Origin: Clostridium muellerianum
GTDB lineage: Bacteria; Bacillota; Clostridia; Clostridiales; Clostridiaceae
Direction: 5' to 3'
DNA: 64,000 nucleotides
Assembly (NCBI RefSeq): GCF_012926525.1
Contig: NZ_JABBNI010000047.1
Location: 124,001 to 188,000 of the forward strand
Translations under genes and position numbers: made by a program
Part shown: piece after piece, positions 47,501 to 54,910 of the stretch
How the letters are laid out: every line of letters begins with the position of its first letter
Position numbering within the stretch: the stretch's first letter is position 1
Notes under the pieces: model-generated
What the model was told of the DNA's origin: nothing
Databases searched by the model: none
The model's input: the letters and a program-made list of their open reading frames with translations, nothing else

Positions 47501-47769
47501 TTATATACATTATTTTTTAAGTTAATAGTTAGAAATGGTTTTCTTTTGATAATGATTCAGAAAATTAAAAAAACATTAAAATATTTTAGGACAAAATTAC
47601 CATCAATTATTCATTAAAGTTATATTAATTGGAACTAATGGATTTTTTTATAAATATAAAAAACACAAGATTATTTTTAAATAATTATCTGAATTTTCTC
47701 CAATGTGAAATTAAAGCATTCATTAGAAATACAAGGATTAGTACATGAATAAAAACAAATGAACTTGAA

Positions 47770-47809
47770 AATGGACTCCTAAATGGATTAATCCATTTAG
47801 GAGTCCATT
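47770..47809. promoter_or_regulatory. 40-bp perfect palindrome, likely operator or RNA hairpin at the yitT promoter
   Basis: AATGGACTCCTAAATGGATT followed at once by its exact reverse complement. It shares its last two bases with the -35 box of the promoter at 47808. No T-run follows, so it is not an ordinary terminator for transcripts from upstream. Confidence 0.7.
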
Positions 47810-47836
47810 GACAGTTAAACAAGGGAATAATACAAT
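47808..47836 (+). promoter_or_regulatory. Promoter of yitT-like gene
   Basis: TTGACA (47808-47813), 17-bp spacer, TACAAT (47831-47836). About 48 bp before the start codon. Confidence 0.7.
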
Positions 47837-47883
47837 TTATATAACAAATAAGATAGTTTTAAAATTTAAGGAGATAAGTATTT

Positions 47884-48732
47884 ATGTTAAAAAAAGAAAA
47901 CTTGATTAGAATATTGATGATTATAATTGGAAGTCTTATTTATTCTATAGGTGTTAATATATTTATTGTGCCTCATAAACTTTTAAGTGGAGGAGTAGCA
48001 GGTATAGCTATTATATGTCAATATTTATTAAAGTTACCTTCAGGTTATTTTGTAATTTTGATAAATATACCTATATTTCTAATAGGGATTAGAAGTGTAG
48101 ATAAAGAGTTTGGGATTTTCAGTTTTATTGGAATGATTTCTATGTCTTTAGCGCTTATATGTACAAGGAATCTTCACAATTTTTATTATTTATCAGATCC
48201 TTTGCTTTCTGCTTTATGTGGAGGGGTTATAACAGGAATTGGTATGGGAATAGTATTCAAAAACAGAGCATCTCAGGGTGGTACAGATATAATAGCTGTA
48301 GTTATAAAGAAAAAATATGGTGCTTCCATAGGTAGAATTGCATTTATGATTAATATTATAATAGTTACTATAGGAATGCTTATAGGAAGTTTCCAAATTG
48401 CAGTTTACACTTTAATATCAATGTATTTAAATGGACAGGTAATTGATAAAGTTTTACAGGGTATGGATAGAGAAAAAGTAATGTTTATAGTAACTCAAGA
48501 TAGTGATGTAGTAAAACAACAAATTTTACAAAAGCTTGGTAGGGGTGTAACTTATCTTTATGGTGAAGGAGCTTATACTGGTTCTAAGAAAAATGTTATA
48601 TATTGCATATTAACTCCAAAAGAAATTGAACAAGCTAAGGATTTAATTCAAGACATAGATTCTTCAGCAGTAATTTCAATTATGGATACCATTGAAGTAA
48701 GAGGTAAGGGTTTTAAAGAAATGGCCTTTTAA
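47884..48732 (+). CDS. YitT family membrane protein (DUF161/DUF2179)
   Basis: 282 residues. The N-terminal two thirds carry five to six membrane segments with LLSGGVAGIAIICQYLLKLP and GIGMGIVFKNRASQGGTDII (family signature SQGGTDI). The C-terminal 80 residues are the cytoplasmic DUF2179 domain (VMFIVTQDSDVVKQQIL, GVTYLYGEGAYTG, IMDTIEVRGKGFKE). Members are widespread in Firmicutes and their transport substrate is unknown. ATG 47884 behind AAGGAGA. Transcribed alone from its own promoter with the palindrome. Confidence 0.9.
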   Translation: MLKKENLIRILMIIIGSLIYSIGVNIFIVPHKLLSGGVAGIAIICQYLLKLPSGYFVILINIPIFLIGIRSVDKEFGIFSFIGMISMSLALICTRNLHNFYYLSDPLLSALCGGVITGIGMGIVFKNRASQGGTDIIAVVIKKKYGASIGRIAFMINIIIVTIGMLIGSFQIAVYTLISMYLNGQVIDKVLQGMDREKVMFIVTQDSDVVKQQILQKLGRGVTYLYGEGAYTGSKKNVIYCILTPKEIEQAKDLIQDIDSSAVISIMDTIEVRGKGFKEMAF

Positions 48733-48763
48733 TATATAACTCAATATAATTAAGTATGTTGCG

Positions 48764-49015
48764 ACACAACTTTTTAGGTGTAGTCCGCATTGAATATATG
48801 GTGTAAAAAAGCTGACCGTTTATTAAGGAGCTCTAATGCCTAAAATTCAAAAAATCTCTACCCGTTCAAATGTCCCATCCTGGGACTTTCGCGGCTTGAA
48901 TCGTCCTGATTCAAATTACGAGATTTTTTAAATTTTAGACGTAAGAACTCCTAAATTCACTCAAAAGCTTTTATACACCATATATTCAAAGCTACCTCCA
49001 CCTAAAAAGTTGTGT
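48764..49015. repeat. Long palindromic hairpin element P3
   Basis: Outer arms ACACAACTTTTTAGGTG / CACCTAAAAAGTTGTGT are a perfect 17-bp inverted repeat. Inside, TTGAATATATGGTGTA / TACACCATATATTCAA, then AGGAGCTCTAATGCC... / ...AAGAACTCCT, and small hairpins GTCCCATCCTGGGAC and TTGAATCGTCCTGATTCAA. Same nested plan as P2. Confidence 0.8.
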
Positions 49016-49078
49016 AGTAACTATTGTAATTCTAATATTAAAAATTGCTTATAATACTTAAGATATAGATTTTAATAA

Positions 49079-49158
49079 AAAAGCGCAGCTTTCATAATAA
49101 TTATTTTTTATCTATATATTTTACTTTCAACCTAAGGCGCAGCCTGTAAGTAGTAGGT
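49079..49158. repeat. Tail module shared with 11017-11105
   Basis: AAGCGCAGCTTTCATAATAA, TTTTTATCTATATATTTTA and CTAAGGCGCAGCCTGTAAG, in the same order and orientation as 11017-11105. Contains two small stems with three-base loops (AAGC-GCA-GCTT and AGGC-GCA-GCCT). Confidence 0.6.
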
Positions 49159-49302
49159 TCATTTCCAGTTTTGAATCTTTTCAATCCTCGCAATTCTATT
49201 ATACCAAAAGGAATATTTTTGTTTTATGTATCTATTCTGAAGGCTTTCAGATGAAATTTTAAGAGCTAAATTATAAAATTATCAATATTAATATGTATAA
49301 CT

Positions 49303-49557
49303 GAAGTTACTAGTTTGGATTTTAACTTTTATGTAGGGATATAGAATAAGCGTTTACTCACATTAGCTAAATTATTTTTTTATTAGTCTTAGCGAGGAGT
49401 TCAGGAAAGCCTTAGAACTTTAGCTTTGTTTGAGGGAACCGAGTTTGGCAAAGTTCTTAGGTTTTCCTGAACTTTGAGCTTTAGACTAATTAAAAATATT
49501 TAGCAGTGAGTAAACGCTTATTCTATATCTCGTAGTAAAAGTTAAAATCCAAACTTC
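49303..49557. repeat. Long palindromic hairpin element P4 (inverted copy of P1)
   Basis: About 255 bp and the reverse complement of P1 over its whole length, with scattered differences. Arms are GAAGTTACTAGTTTGGATTT and GTTAAAATCCAAACTTC. Where P1 has TTTTGATTTT/AAAATCAAAA, P4 has TTTGGATTTT/AAAATCCAAA, a paired change. Homology to P1 runs on into the last codons of the FetB-like gene, whose TAG stop (49557-49559) lies at the arm end. Confidence 0.85.
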
Positions 49558-50330
49558 TACTGCACTTTAACTTTAAGTTGTTTTCTATCATTAAAAAACT
49601 TTTTATAGGATAAGTAGCAGCAAATAAAAGCAGCAATAGTAGTAGTAGAGGACAACATAAATGTAACCATTATTTGAAATTTTATGGCTTCTATAGGAGA
49701 AGTTCCTGCTAGTATTAAACCGGTCATGGTTCCAGGAAGGGATACAATCCCTAGAGTTTTCATTGAATCAATAGTTGGAAGTAAGCTTGTTTTTATAGAA
49801 TCTCTTATGATTTCTTTAGATGAAAGAAAAACATCTGCACCAAGTGCAAGTTTTGTTTCTACTTCCTGTTTCTTTACTTCGAAATTAGAAATTAGCTGCT
49901 TATAACATAGTCCGATAGCAACCATAGCATTGCTTATTACCATACCACCTACAGGTATAATTTGAAAAGGTTCATACTTAATTGCTTTAGCTAAAATTAA
50001 TACTGAGAGAGTTAAAATTGTTCCACAGGCTATAGAAACAAAGGAAATTAGTAAGGAACCTTTTATGGATTTTCCTCGTTTAGATGCATTAACAGCTGCA
50101 TTAAAAGTCATAAATATAATTAAAAATGTTGTAAATAAAGGGTTTTTAAGTCCAAATACAAAATTAAGTACATATCCAACAACTGCAAGCTGAATTACAG
50201 CACGTAAAACTCCAATTATAATTTCCTTCTCTAATTTTAATTTTTGATAATAACAAAAAAATAATGATATTAAAACTAAAGAAGATGCCATTAAAAGAGA
50301 AGATACATTCATTGAATTTGCTGTGTTCAT
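49557..50330 (-). CDS. fetB: FetB-type ABC transporter permease (UPF0014)
   Basis: 257-residue membrane permease with about seven hydrophobic segments, partner of the ATPase encoded upstream. Motifs: PVGGMVISNAMVAIGLCY, KLALGADVFLSSKEIIRDSIKTSLLPTID and GIVSLPGTMTGLILAGTSPI, all typical of the FetB/YbbM family linked to iron export. The start ATG at 50330 overlaps the ATPase stop. The last codons (LKVKVQ and stop) are made of sequence belonging to repeat P4, so the native C-terminus was probably replaced. Confidence 0.87.
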   Translation of the reverse strand: MNTANSMNVSSLLMASSLVLISLFFCYYQKLKLEKEIIIGVLRAVIQLAVVGYVLNFVFGLKNPLFTTFLIIFMTFNAAVNASKRGKSIKGSLLISFVSIACGTILTLSVLILAKAIKYEPFQIIPVGGMVISNAMVAIGLCYKQLISNFEVKKQEVETKLALGADVFLSSKEIIRDSIKTSLLPTIDSMKTLGIVSLPGTMTGLILAGTSPIEAIKFQIMVTFMLSSTTTIAAFICCYLSYKKFFNDRKQLKVKVQ

Positions 50331-50983
50331 CTTATAACCTCCAATTTCTTTAGTAAACCATTTTCAATAGTTATCAGTTTATTAGCATATTTTTTACTTT
50401 GAACATCGCTATGAGTTACCCATAGTATGGTTATACCTTGTTTGTTCATCAATTGTATTACATCTTCTACAATTAAAGTATTATCTTTATCAAGAGCAGA
50501 AGTAACCTCATCTAAAAGCAATATATCAGGCTTAAATAAGAGAGTTCTCATAAGAGCAATTCTTTGCTTTTCACCACCAGATAAATTAATTACTTCTTTT
50601 TTCATAAAATTAATATCCATATTAAAAATGTTAAAAAGTTCTTTGACTCTATCAATGTTAAAAGGTTTATTACGTACTATATAAGGAAATTTTAGATTAT
50701 CTTCTACAGTTTGATCAAAAAGATAAGGAGTTTGGAAGCAGTAAGATATGCTTTTTCTTAAATCTACAGTATCGTATTCTTTAAAGTTTTTATTCTTAAA
50801 AAATATGTCCCCGTGCTCAGGACTTATGAGACTGGAACATATTTTTAAAAAAGTACTTTTACCACTTCCAGAAGGACCAACAATAGATACAAAATCTCCT
50901 GAATTTATACTTAAGGATATATCTTTTAAAATGAACTTATTATCATCTTTAAATGATACATTTGAAAATTTTAATATACACAT
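50327..50983 (-). CDS. fetA: FetA-type ABC transporter ATP-binding protein
   Basis: 218-residue ABC ATPase. Walker A GPSGSGKST (near 36-44), Q loop CFQTPYLF, signature NLSGGEKQRIALMR (near 135) and Walker B ILLLDEVTSALD. Switch histidine WVTHSD. Paired with the FetB-type permease by a four-base overlap (ATGA), as in fetAB of E. coli. ATG at 50983, behind AGGAGG (read on the minus strand). Iron or another metal is inferred from the family. Confidence 0.87.
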   Translation of the reverse strand: MCILKFSNVSFKDDNKFILKDISLSINSGDFVSIVGPSGSGKSTFLKICSSLISPEHGDIFFKNKNFKEYDTVDLRKSISYCFQTPYLFDQTVEDNLKFPYIVRNKPFNIDRVKELFNIFNMDINFMKKEVINLSGGEKQRIALMRTLLFKPDILLLDEVTSALDKDNTLIVEDVIQLMNKQGITILWVTHSDVQSKKYANKLITIENGLLKKLEVIR

Positions 50984-51013
50984 TAGAAGCCTCCTAAAAT
51001 ATTTTTCTTAAAG

Positions 51014-51823
51014 TTAAGCATAGTTTAAGTTGCCTTTTGTTAACCTCTTAATAATAAGTATTACAAGCATTAAAGCTACAGAAGTAAGTGCTATAGTACC
51101 ACCTGGAGCACTATCTATATAATAAGATAATATTAATCCTACTATAATATCTATAAATCCGAATATAATGGAAAATATAAGAGTTGTTTTGAAGCCTTTG
51201 TGAAGTTGAAGTGCAGCAGCAACAGGCATAGCTATCATTGATGATATTACAAGTATTCCCATTATTCTTATAGAAACAGAAACAGTGGCGCCAACTAGTA
51301 ATGCAAAAATGTAGTTTAAAAGCTTAACTTTTACACCTATAATCTTTGCACCATCTTCATCAAAAGTTATATAAAGCAGTTGATTAAAAAATGTACATAA
51401 TATTATAAAGGATATTAAACTAATTGCAAAAACAGTATAAAGTTCAGTACTGCTTACAGTTAAGATACTTCCAAATAAATAAGAGTTTACATTTGCATTA
51501 GTTTTGCCCATACTTATTAAAGTAATAGCAATACCTACGCCTAGAGTCATAACAATTACAAGTATAACTTCAGCATATTTTTTATAATAATCTCTCAAAA
51601 ACTCTATTATAACACCAAAAAATGACGTAAAAACAAAAGATGATAGTATAGGATTAAATCCAAATACTAATCCAACAGCAACTCCAGCTAGTGAAGCATG
51701 AGAAAGGGCATCACCCATCATAGAGTATCTTTTTAAAACTAAAAAAACACCTATTGTTGGACATAATATAGAAATAAATATAGCTGCCATTAAGGCATTT
51801 TGCATGAAATTATAATGTAGCAT
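51014..51823 (-). CDS. znuB: Metal ABC transporter permease, ZnuB/MntB family
   Basis: 269-residue permease with eight or nine membrane segments: FISILCPTIGVFLVLKRYSM, MGDALSHASLAGVAVG (the family hallmark), GVGIAITLISMGKTNANVNS and IRIMGILVISSMIAMPVAA. The ATG at 51823 overlaps the ATPase gene by 14 bases. Substrate is zinc or manganese; the family does not separate these by sequence. No solute-binding protein gene is in the pair, so ZnuA would come from elsewhere. The next gene on the same strand begins 31 bp downstream. Confidence 0.88.
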   Translation of the reverse strand: MLHYNFMQNALMAAIFISILCPTIGVFLVLKRYSMMGDALSHASLAGVAVGLVFGFNPILSSFVFTSFFGVIIEFLRDYYKKYAEVILVIVMTLGVGIAITLISMGKTNANVNSYLFGSILTVSSTELYTVFAISLISFIILCTFFNQLLYITFDEDGAKIIGVKVKLLNYIFALLVGATVSVSIRIMGILVISSMIAMPVAAALQLHKGFKTTLIFSIIFGFIDIIVGLILSYYIDSAPGGTIALTSVALMLVILIIKRLTKGNLNYA

Positions 51824-52478
51824 TTGAAACCTCCAAGTCCTGATATTTAAACTGATTTATCGGATATAATTTAGCGAAACCATTTTCCATTTTACATATG
51901 TGTGTAGAATTGTCTAAAGCAGCTTTAAGATTATGCTCTACAGATACAACTGTAATATGTGAATGGACATTTAAGTTTTTAATAATTTTATATATTTCGT
52001 TTTGACTTGCTATATCAACACCTGTAGAAGGTTCGTCAAATATTAATAATTCTGGATTTCCAAGTAAAGCTCTAGCTATAAATATTTTTTGCTGCTGTCC
52101 TCCAGATAAATCTCCAATTAAGTTATTTTTGAAGGTTTCCATACCTACAGATTTAAGAACCCCATTTATAACCTTAGAATCTTTAATTTTTAACAATTTC
52201 ATATGGCATTTAAGTACTTCATAAACTGTAATAGGAAACTGAGTATTAAGACCATCAACTTTTTGAGGTACATACCCAACTTTAGTTGTTTTTAATGATA
52301 TATTTCCTTTTATAGGTATTAGAAGATTGAGGATAAGTTTTACTAAAGTACTTTTAGCACTTCCGTTTTCACCTAAAATGGAAACATAACTTCCGTTCTT
52401 TATATTTAAGTTTACATTGTTAAGAATATAAGGTTCATTACCTGTGTAAGAAAAAACTAAATTTTTGATTTCTATCAT
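51810..52478 (-). CDS. znuC: Metal ABC transporter ATP-binding protein, ZnuC family
   Basis: About 222 residues. Start MIEIKNLVFSYTG at ATG 52478, behind GGAGGAG; the frame extends to 52535 without support. Walker A LGENGSAKST has an Ala where Gly is usual (GxxGSGKST), which is worth noting. Signature DLSGGQQQKIFIARAL and Walker B LLIFDEPSTGVD. GYVPQK is the Q loop of the ZnuC/MntA group. Two inverted-repeat operator candidates lie 50-115 bp upstream, suggesting metal-dependent control. Confidence 0.88.
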   Translation of the reverse strand: MIEIKNLVFSYTGNEPYILNNVNLNIKNGSYVSILGENGSAKSTLVKLILNLLIPIKGNISLKTTKVGYVPQKVDGLNTQFPITVYEVLKCHMKLLKIKDSKVINGVLKSVGMETFKNNLIGDLSGGQQQKIFIARALLGNPELLIFDEPSTGVDIASQNEIYKIIKNLNVHSHITVVSVEHNLKAALDNSTHICKMENGFAKLYPINQFKYQDLEVSNATL

Positions 52479-52530
52479 TAAAGAGCTCCTCCACTTATTG
52501 ATTACATTTTTACTTAATTTAAAGAAATTT

Positions 52531-52593
52531 TGCATTTAATTATGGTTATAATTATGAATCATTAGAAAAAAAATATAACTATAATTAAATGCA
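52531..52593. promoter_or_regulatory. Inverted-repeat operator candidate upstream of znuCB
   Basis: TGCATTTAATTATGGTTATA (52531-52550) and its near-exact inverse TATAACTATAATTAAATGCA (52574-52593) with one mismatch. The left arm also contains its own palindrome TAATTAT-GGTT-ATAATTA (52537-52554), resembling Fur/Zur/PerR-type 7-n-7 sites. Which regulator binds is unknown. Confidence 0.55.
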
Positions 52594-52661
52594 ATAATTA
52601 AAATTAACAATTACTAATTATGATTGATAGGTATTACGTACCACATTATTATATACCTATA

Positions 52662-52676
52662 TGCAAACTGTTTGCA
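52662..52676. promoter_or_regulatory. Palindrome TGCAAACTGTTTGCA, possible operator
   Basis: Perfect 7-1-7 palindrome in the long non-coding gap 52594-53163. TATAAT follows at 52699-52704 without a well-spaced -35 box. It may serve znuCB on the other strand. A cre-like ATGAAAGCGTTTTAT lies at 52897-52911. Nothing else identified in this gap. Confidence 0.35.
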
Positions 52677-53163
52677 ATAACTATATATAAATTTAGTATA
52701 TAATGAAATTTTATGTTAAAAAGTAAACATTATTCAATATTTAATAAATAGAATAATAAATTTTTATTTTTTAGAGGGGTTTACAAAGTTAAAATAAAAT
52801 AGTATTATGTATATGATAATGAAATTCAATATCAATATTGTTTTTTAATATTGATAATAAGTTTTTAAACAGTAACGAGAATTAGAATAAATACATATGA
52901 AAGCGTTTTATATTAGATATAATTTACTTAAAAGAACTCTATTAGGTGAAACTTGATTTAGAGGAAGTTAAAATTTGGTTCAATGTATGGATATCCAACT
53001 TGAAAATTTTAATTCTGTCATAAAATTAAAATTAAATTTTAGTATTCGTCGAAGTAACGTAGGATTTAATTATGATGTTGTATACATATGTAATTGAATT
53101 TTATATTTGATATAGGCAAAGTGTTACATTGAAAAGTAACAATATTTTAGAAAGGGGATTTTT

Positions 53164-53481
53164 ATGAGTGTTTTGGTTATAGGTGGGGATAATATTTGTA
53201 ATATTAAAGACAAGTTAAAACAGACTGGTTTCGATAGAATTCAACATATAACTGGAAGAAAGAAAAGTGATAGAAAAATAAGAATACCAGAAAAAACAGA
53301 TTTAGTGTTAGTATTAGTAGATTATGTGGGACACAGCATAACAAGTATTGCAAAAGAAGAATCTAAGCGGTGTGATGTTAAAATTGTGTTTTCAAAACGA
53401 TCTTGGGTGTATATGGAAAATATCATACAAGATTGTGTTAAGGAGATAACAGATGCTAAAAGAAGATGTAGTTGGATTTAA
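53164..53481 (+). CDS. DUF2325 domain-containing protein
   Basis: 105 residues of the DUF2325 family: MSVLVIGGDNICNIKDKL at the start, then FDRIQHITGRKK, TDLVLVLVDYVGHSI and KIVFSKRSWVYMENII. Small Rossmann-like proteins of unknown role. ATG 53164 behind AAAGGGGA. Overlaps the HD-GYP gene by 29 bases, so the two are expressed together; a shared role in signalling is suggested only by that coupling. Confidence 0.8.
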   Translation: MSVLVIGGDNICNIKDKLKQTGFDRIQHITGRKKSDRKIRIPEKTDLVLVLVDYVGHSITSIAKEESKRCDVKIVFSKRSWVYMENIIQDCVKEITDAKRRCSWI

Positions 53482-54073
53482 TGAAACAGAAATTTATCAT
53501 GATATAATAGAAAGCTTGGTAACAGCTCTTGAGGCAAAAGATTGTTATACAAGTGGGCATTCAGAAAGAGTAGCATTTATGACATATGAAGTATCAAAAA
53601 AGCTTGGTATAGGCGGAAACGAATTGGAAAATATTCATATGGCAGCTCATCTTCACGATATAGGCAAAATAGGAGTGCCTGACAATATATTGAATAAAAC
53701 TGGAAAACTCTCAGAAGATGAATGGCAGTGTATAAAAATACATCCCAAAATAGGTTTTGATATTTTAAATAAATCAAATAAATTAAAACATATTACTAAA
53801 ATTGTACTTCATCATCATGAAAAATGGAATGGAAGTGGTTATCCAAATGGACTAACTAAATTAGACATACCATTAGGATCTAGAATAATTGCAGTATGTG
53901 ATTCTATCGATGCAATGACTTCAATAAGACCTTATAGAAAAGCTATGGATTTTGAAAAGTGTATGGAGGAAATAGTGGCTAATAAAAATATTATGTATGA
54001 CCCAACTATTGTTGATTTTATCGAAAATAATATAAACTTTATAAGAAATATATCTAATTTTCAATGTGCCTAA
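53453..54073 (+). CDS. HD-GYP domain phosphohydrolase, probable c-di-GMP phosphodiesterase
   Basis: 206 residues that are almost all HD-GYP domain: GHSERVAFMTYEVSKKLGI, HLHDIGKIGVPDNIL (HD pair), IHPKIGFDIL, VLHHHEKWNGSGYPNGL (GYP motif) and IIAVCDSIDAMTS. It has no receiver or sensor domain. The metal-binding residues of active enzymes are visible, so hydrolysis of cyclic di-GMP is likely. ATG 53453 after AAGGAGATAAC, inside the DUF2325 gene. A tRNA gene lies 127 bp downstream. Confidence 0.88.
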   Translation: MLKEDVVGFNETEIYHDIIESLVTALEAKDCYTSGHSERVAFMTYEVSKKLGIGGNELENIHMAAHLHDIGKIGVPDNILNKTGKLSEDEWQCIKIHPKIGFDILNKSNKLKHITKIVLHHHEKWNGSGYPNGLTKLDIPLGSRIIAVCDSIDAMTSIRPYRKAMDFEKCMEEIVANKNIMYDPTIVDFIENNINFIRNISNFQCA

Positions 54074-54152
54074 TTACGAGAATTACTAATGATTGAAATT
54101 ACAATAGTTGGGTAAGCTGATAAAGTTTTTAATAAAAAATGTAATTAATTGC

Positions 54153-54181
54153 TTGACTTAATAAAATATATATAATATAAT
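54153..54181 (+). promoter_or_regulatory. Promoter of tRNA-Glu
   Basis: TTGACT (54153-54158), 17-bp spacer, TATAAT (54176-54181), 20 bp before the tRNA. Confidence 0.7.
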
Positions 54182-54200
54182 AATCAAGTAAGTTAAATAT

Positions 54201-54275
54201 GGCCTCTTGGTCAAGCGGTGAAGACGCCACCCTCTCAAGGTGGAATCAGGGGTTCGATTCCCCTAGTGGCTACCA
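54201..54275 (+). tRNA. tRNA-Glu (anticodon CUC)
   Basis: 75 nt including encoded CCA. Anticodon stem CCACC/GGTGG around loop CTCTCAA gives anticodon CUC (codon GAG). T arm AGGGG-TTCGATT-CCCCT, D arm with TTGGTCAAGCGGT. Acceptor arms GGCCTCT / AGTGGCT pair with a G-U at position 1 and one apparent U-U mismatch at position 5. A terminator follows. Confidence 0.93.
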
Positions 54276-54278
54276 TAA

Positions 54279-54327
54279 AATAAGAATGTCTTAACGATAA
54301 TGTTTAAGACATTCTTATTTTTTATTT
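54279..54327 (+). terminator. Intrinsic terminator after tRNA-Glu
   Basis: 16-bp perfect stem AATAAGAATGTCTTAA / TTAAGACATTCTTATT, followed by TTTTATTTT. Confidence 0.85.
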
Positions 54328-54383
54328 TCAATTATGTTTCTAAAAATTTCACACCATAGTTTTTATATCACCTGATATATAAA

Positions 54384-54681
54384 TTAACTTCGGACTATAG
54401 CCAGTCTACTTCTTTTATTGCTATTATGAAAAATTGTAGTGGTTGCTACAGTTATATTAATGTGAATTTCTTTTAATTTATAATCAATGTCACTTTATTT
54501 TTGCCCAATAATTTCTCCCCATCTCATTCCAGTTGAAAGGGAAAATAGTGCAATATATTTAATTTTACATTTAGGAACTTATACAATTTCATTTGGTTCT
54601 TCATTTGTAAATACAAGCATAGACTTTTTAGTATCACCATATGATTTCTTTTTAGTACAATCAATGCTATTGTAAATATTT
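54384..54681 (-). pseudogene. Decayed tyrosine integrase fragment beside the tRNA
   Basis: One minus-strand frame reads KKKSYGDTKKSMLVFTNEE, stop, then KIKYIALFSLSTGMRWGEII, GQK, stop, SDIDYKLKEIHI. The string ALFSLSTGMRWGEIIG.K.SDID is the box I region of phage-type tyrosine recombinases (usually GLRxGEIxGLKWSDID); the second stop replaces the tryptophan. At least two nonsense codons, no start and no C-terminal catalytic residues, so it is a relic. Lying next to a tRNA gene, it marks a former integration site. The plus-strand ORF at 54487 is its shadow. Confidence 0.7.
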
Positions 54682-54910
54682 ATGATTATCATAATGACTT
54701 GAAACTAAAGTGCAACGTCTGGAGCATTCTGGACACTAACTGTTACATATTAAAAAGAAAATGTGAGTTTATGGATGTGAATATGACATAATAGTTGCAA
54801 ATTTACTAGTAGAAGATGGTAAAATAATAATAGAGATTTGAAAATGAATAATTAATATTAGTGATGCAGTAGTTTAGTTCATAATTTCAAAATGTTAAGG
54901 GAGGCAAATG

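Noticed and set aside
47770-47809. Terminator or T-box leader before yitT
   Set aside because: No T-run after the palindrome, no T-box sequence or specifier stems, and the promoter lies after the palindrome rather than before it.
10465-49557. P elements as retron msr-msd or integron attC sites
   Set aside because: The long hairpin shape is similar, but no reverse transcriptase or integron integrase lies nearby and no core attC motifs are seen.
54487-54675. 62-codon plus-strand ORF as a gene
   Set aside because: It is antisense to the integrase relic, has no ribosome site and no family-like sequence.
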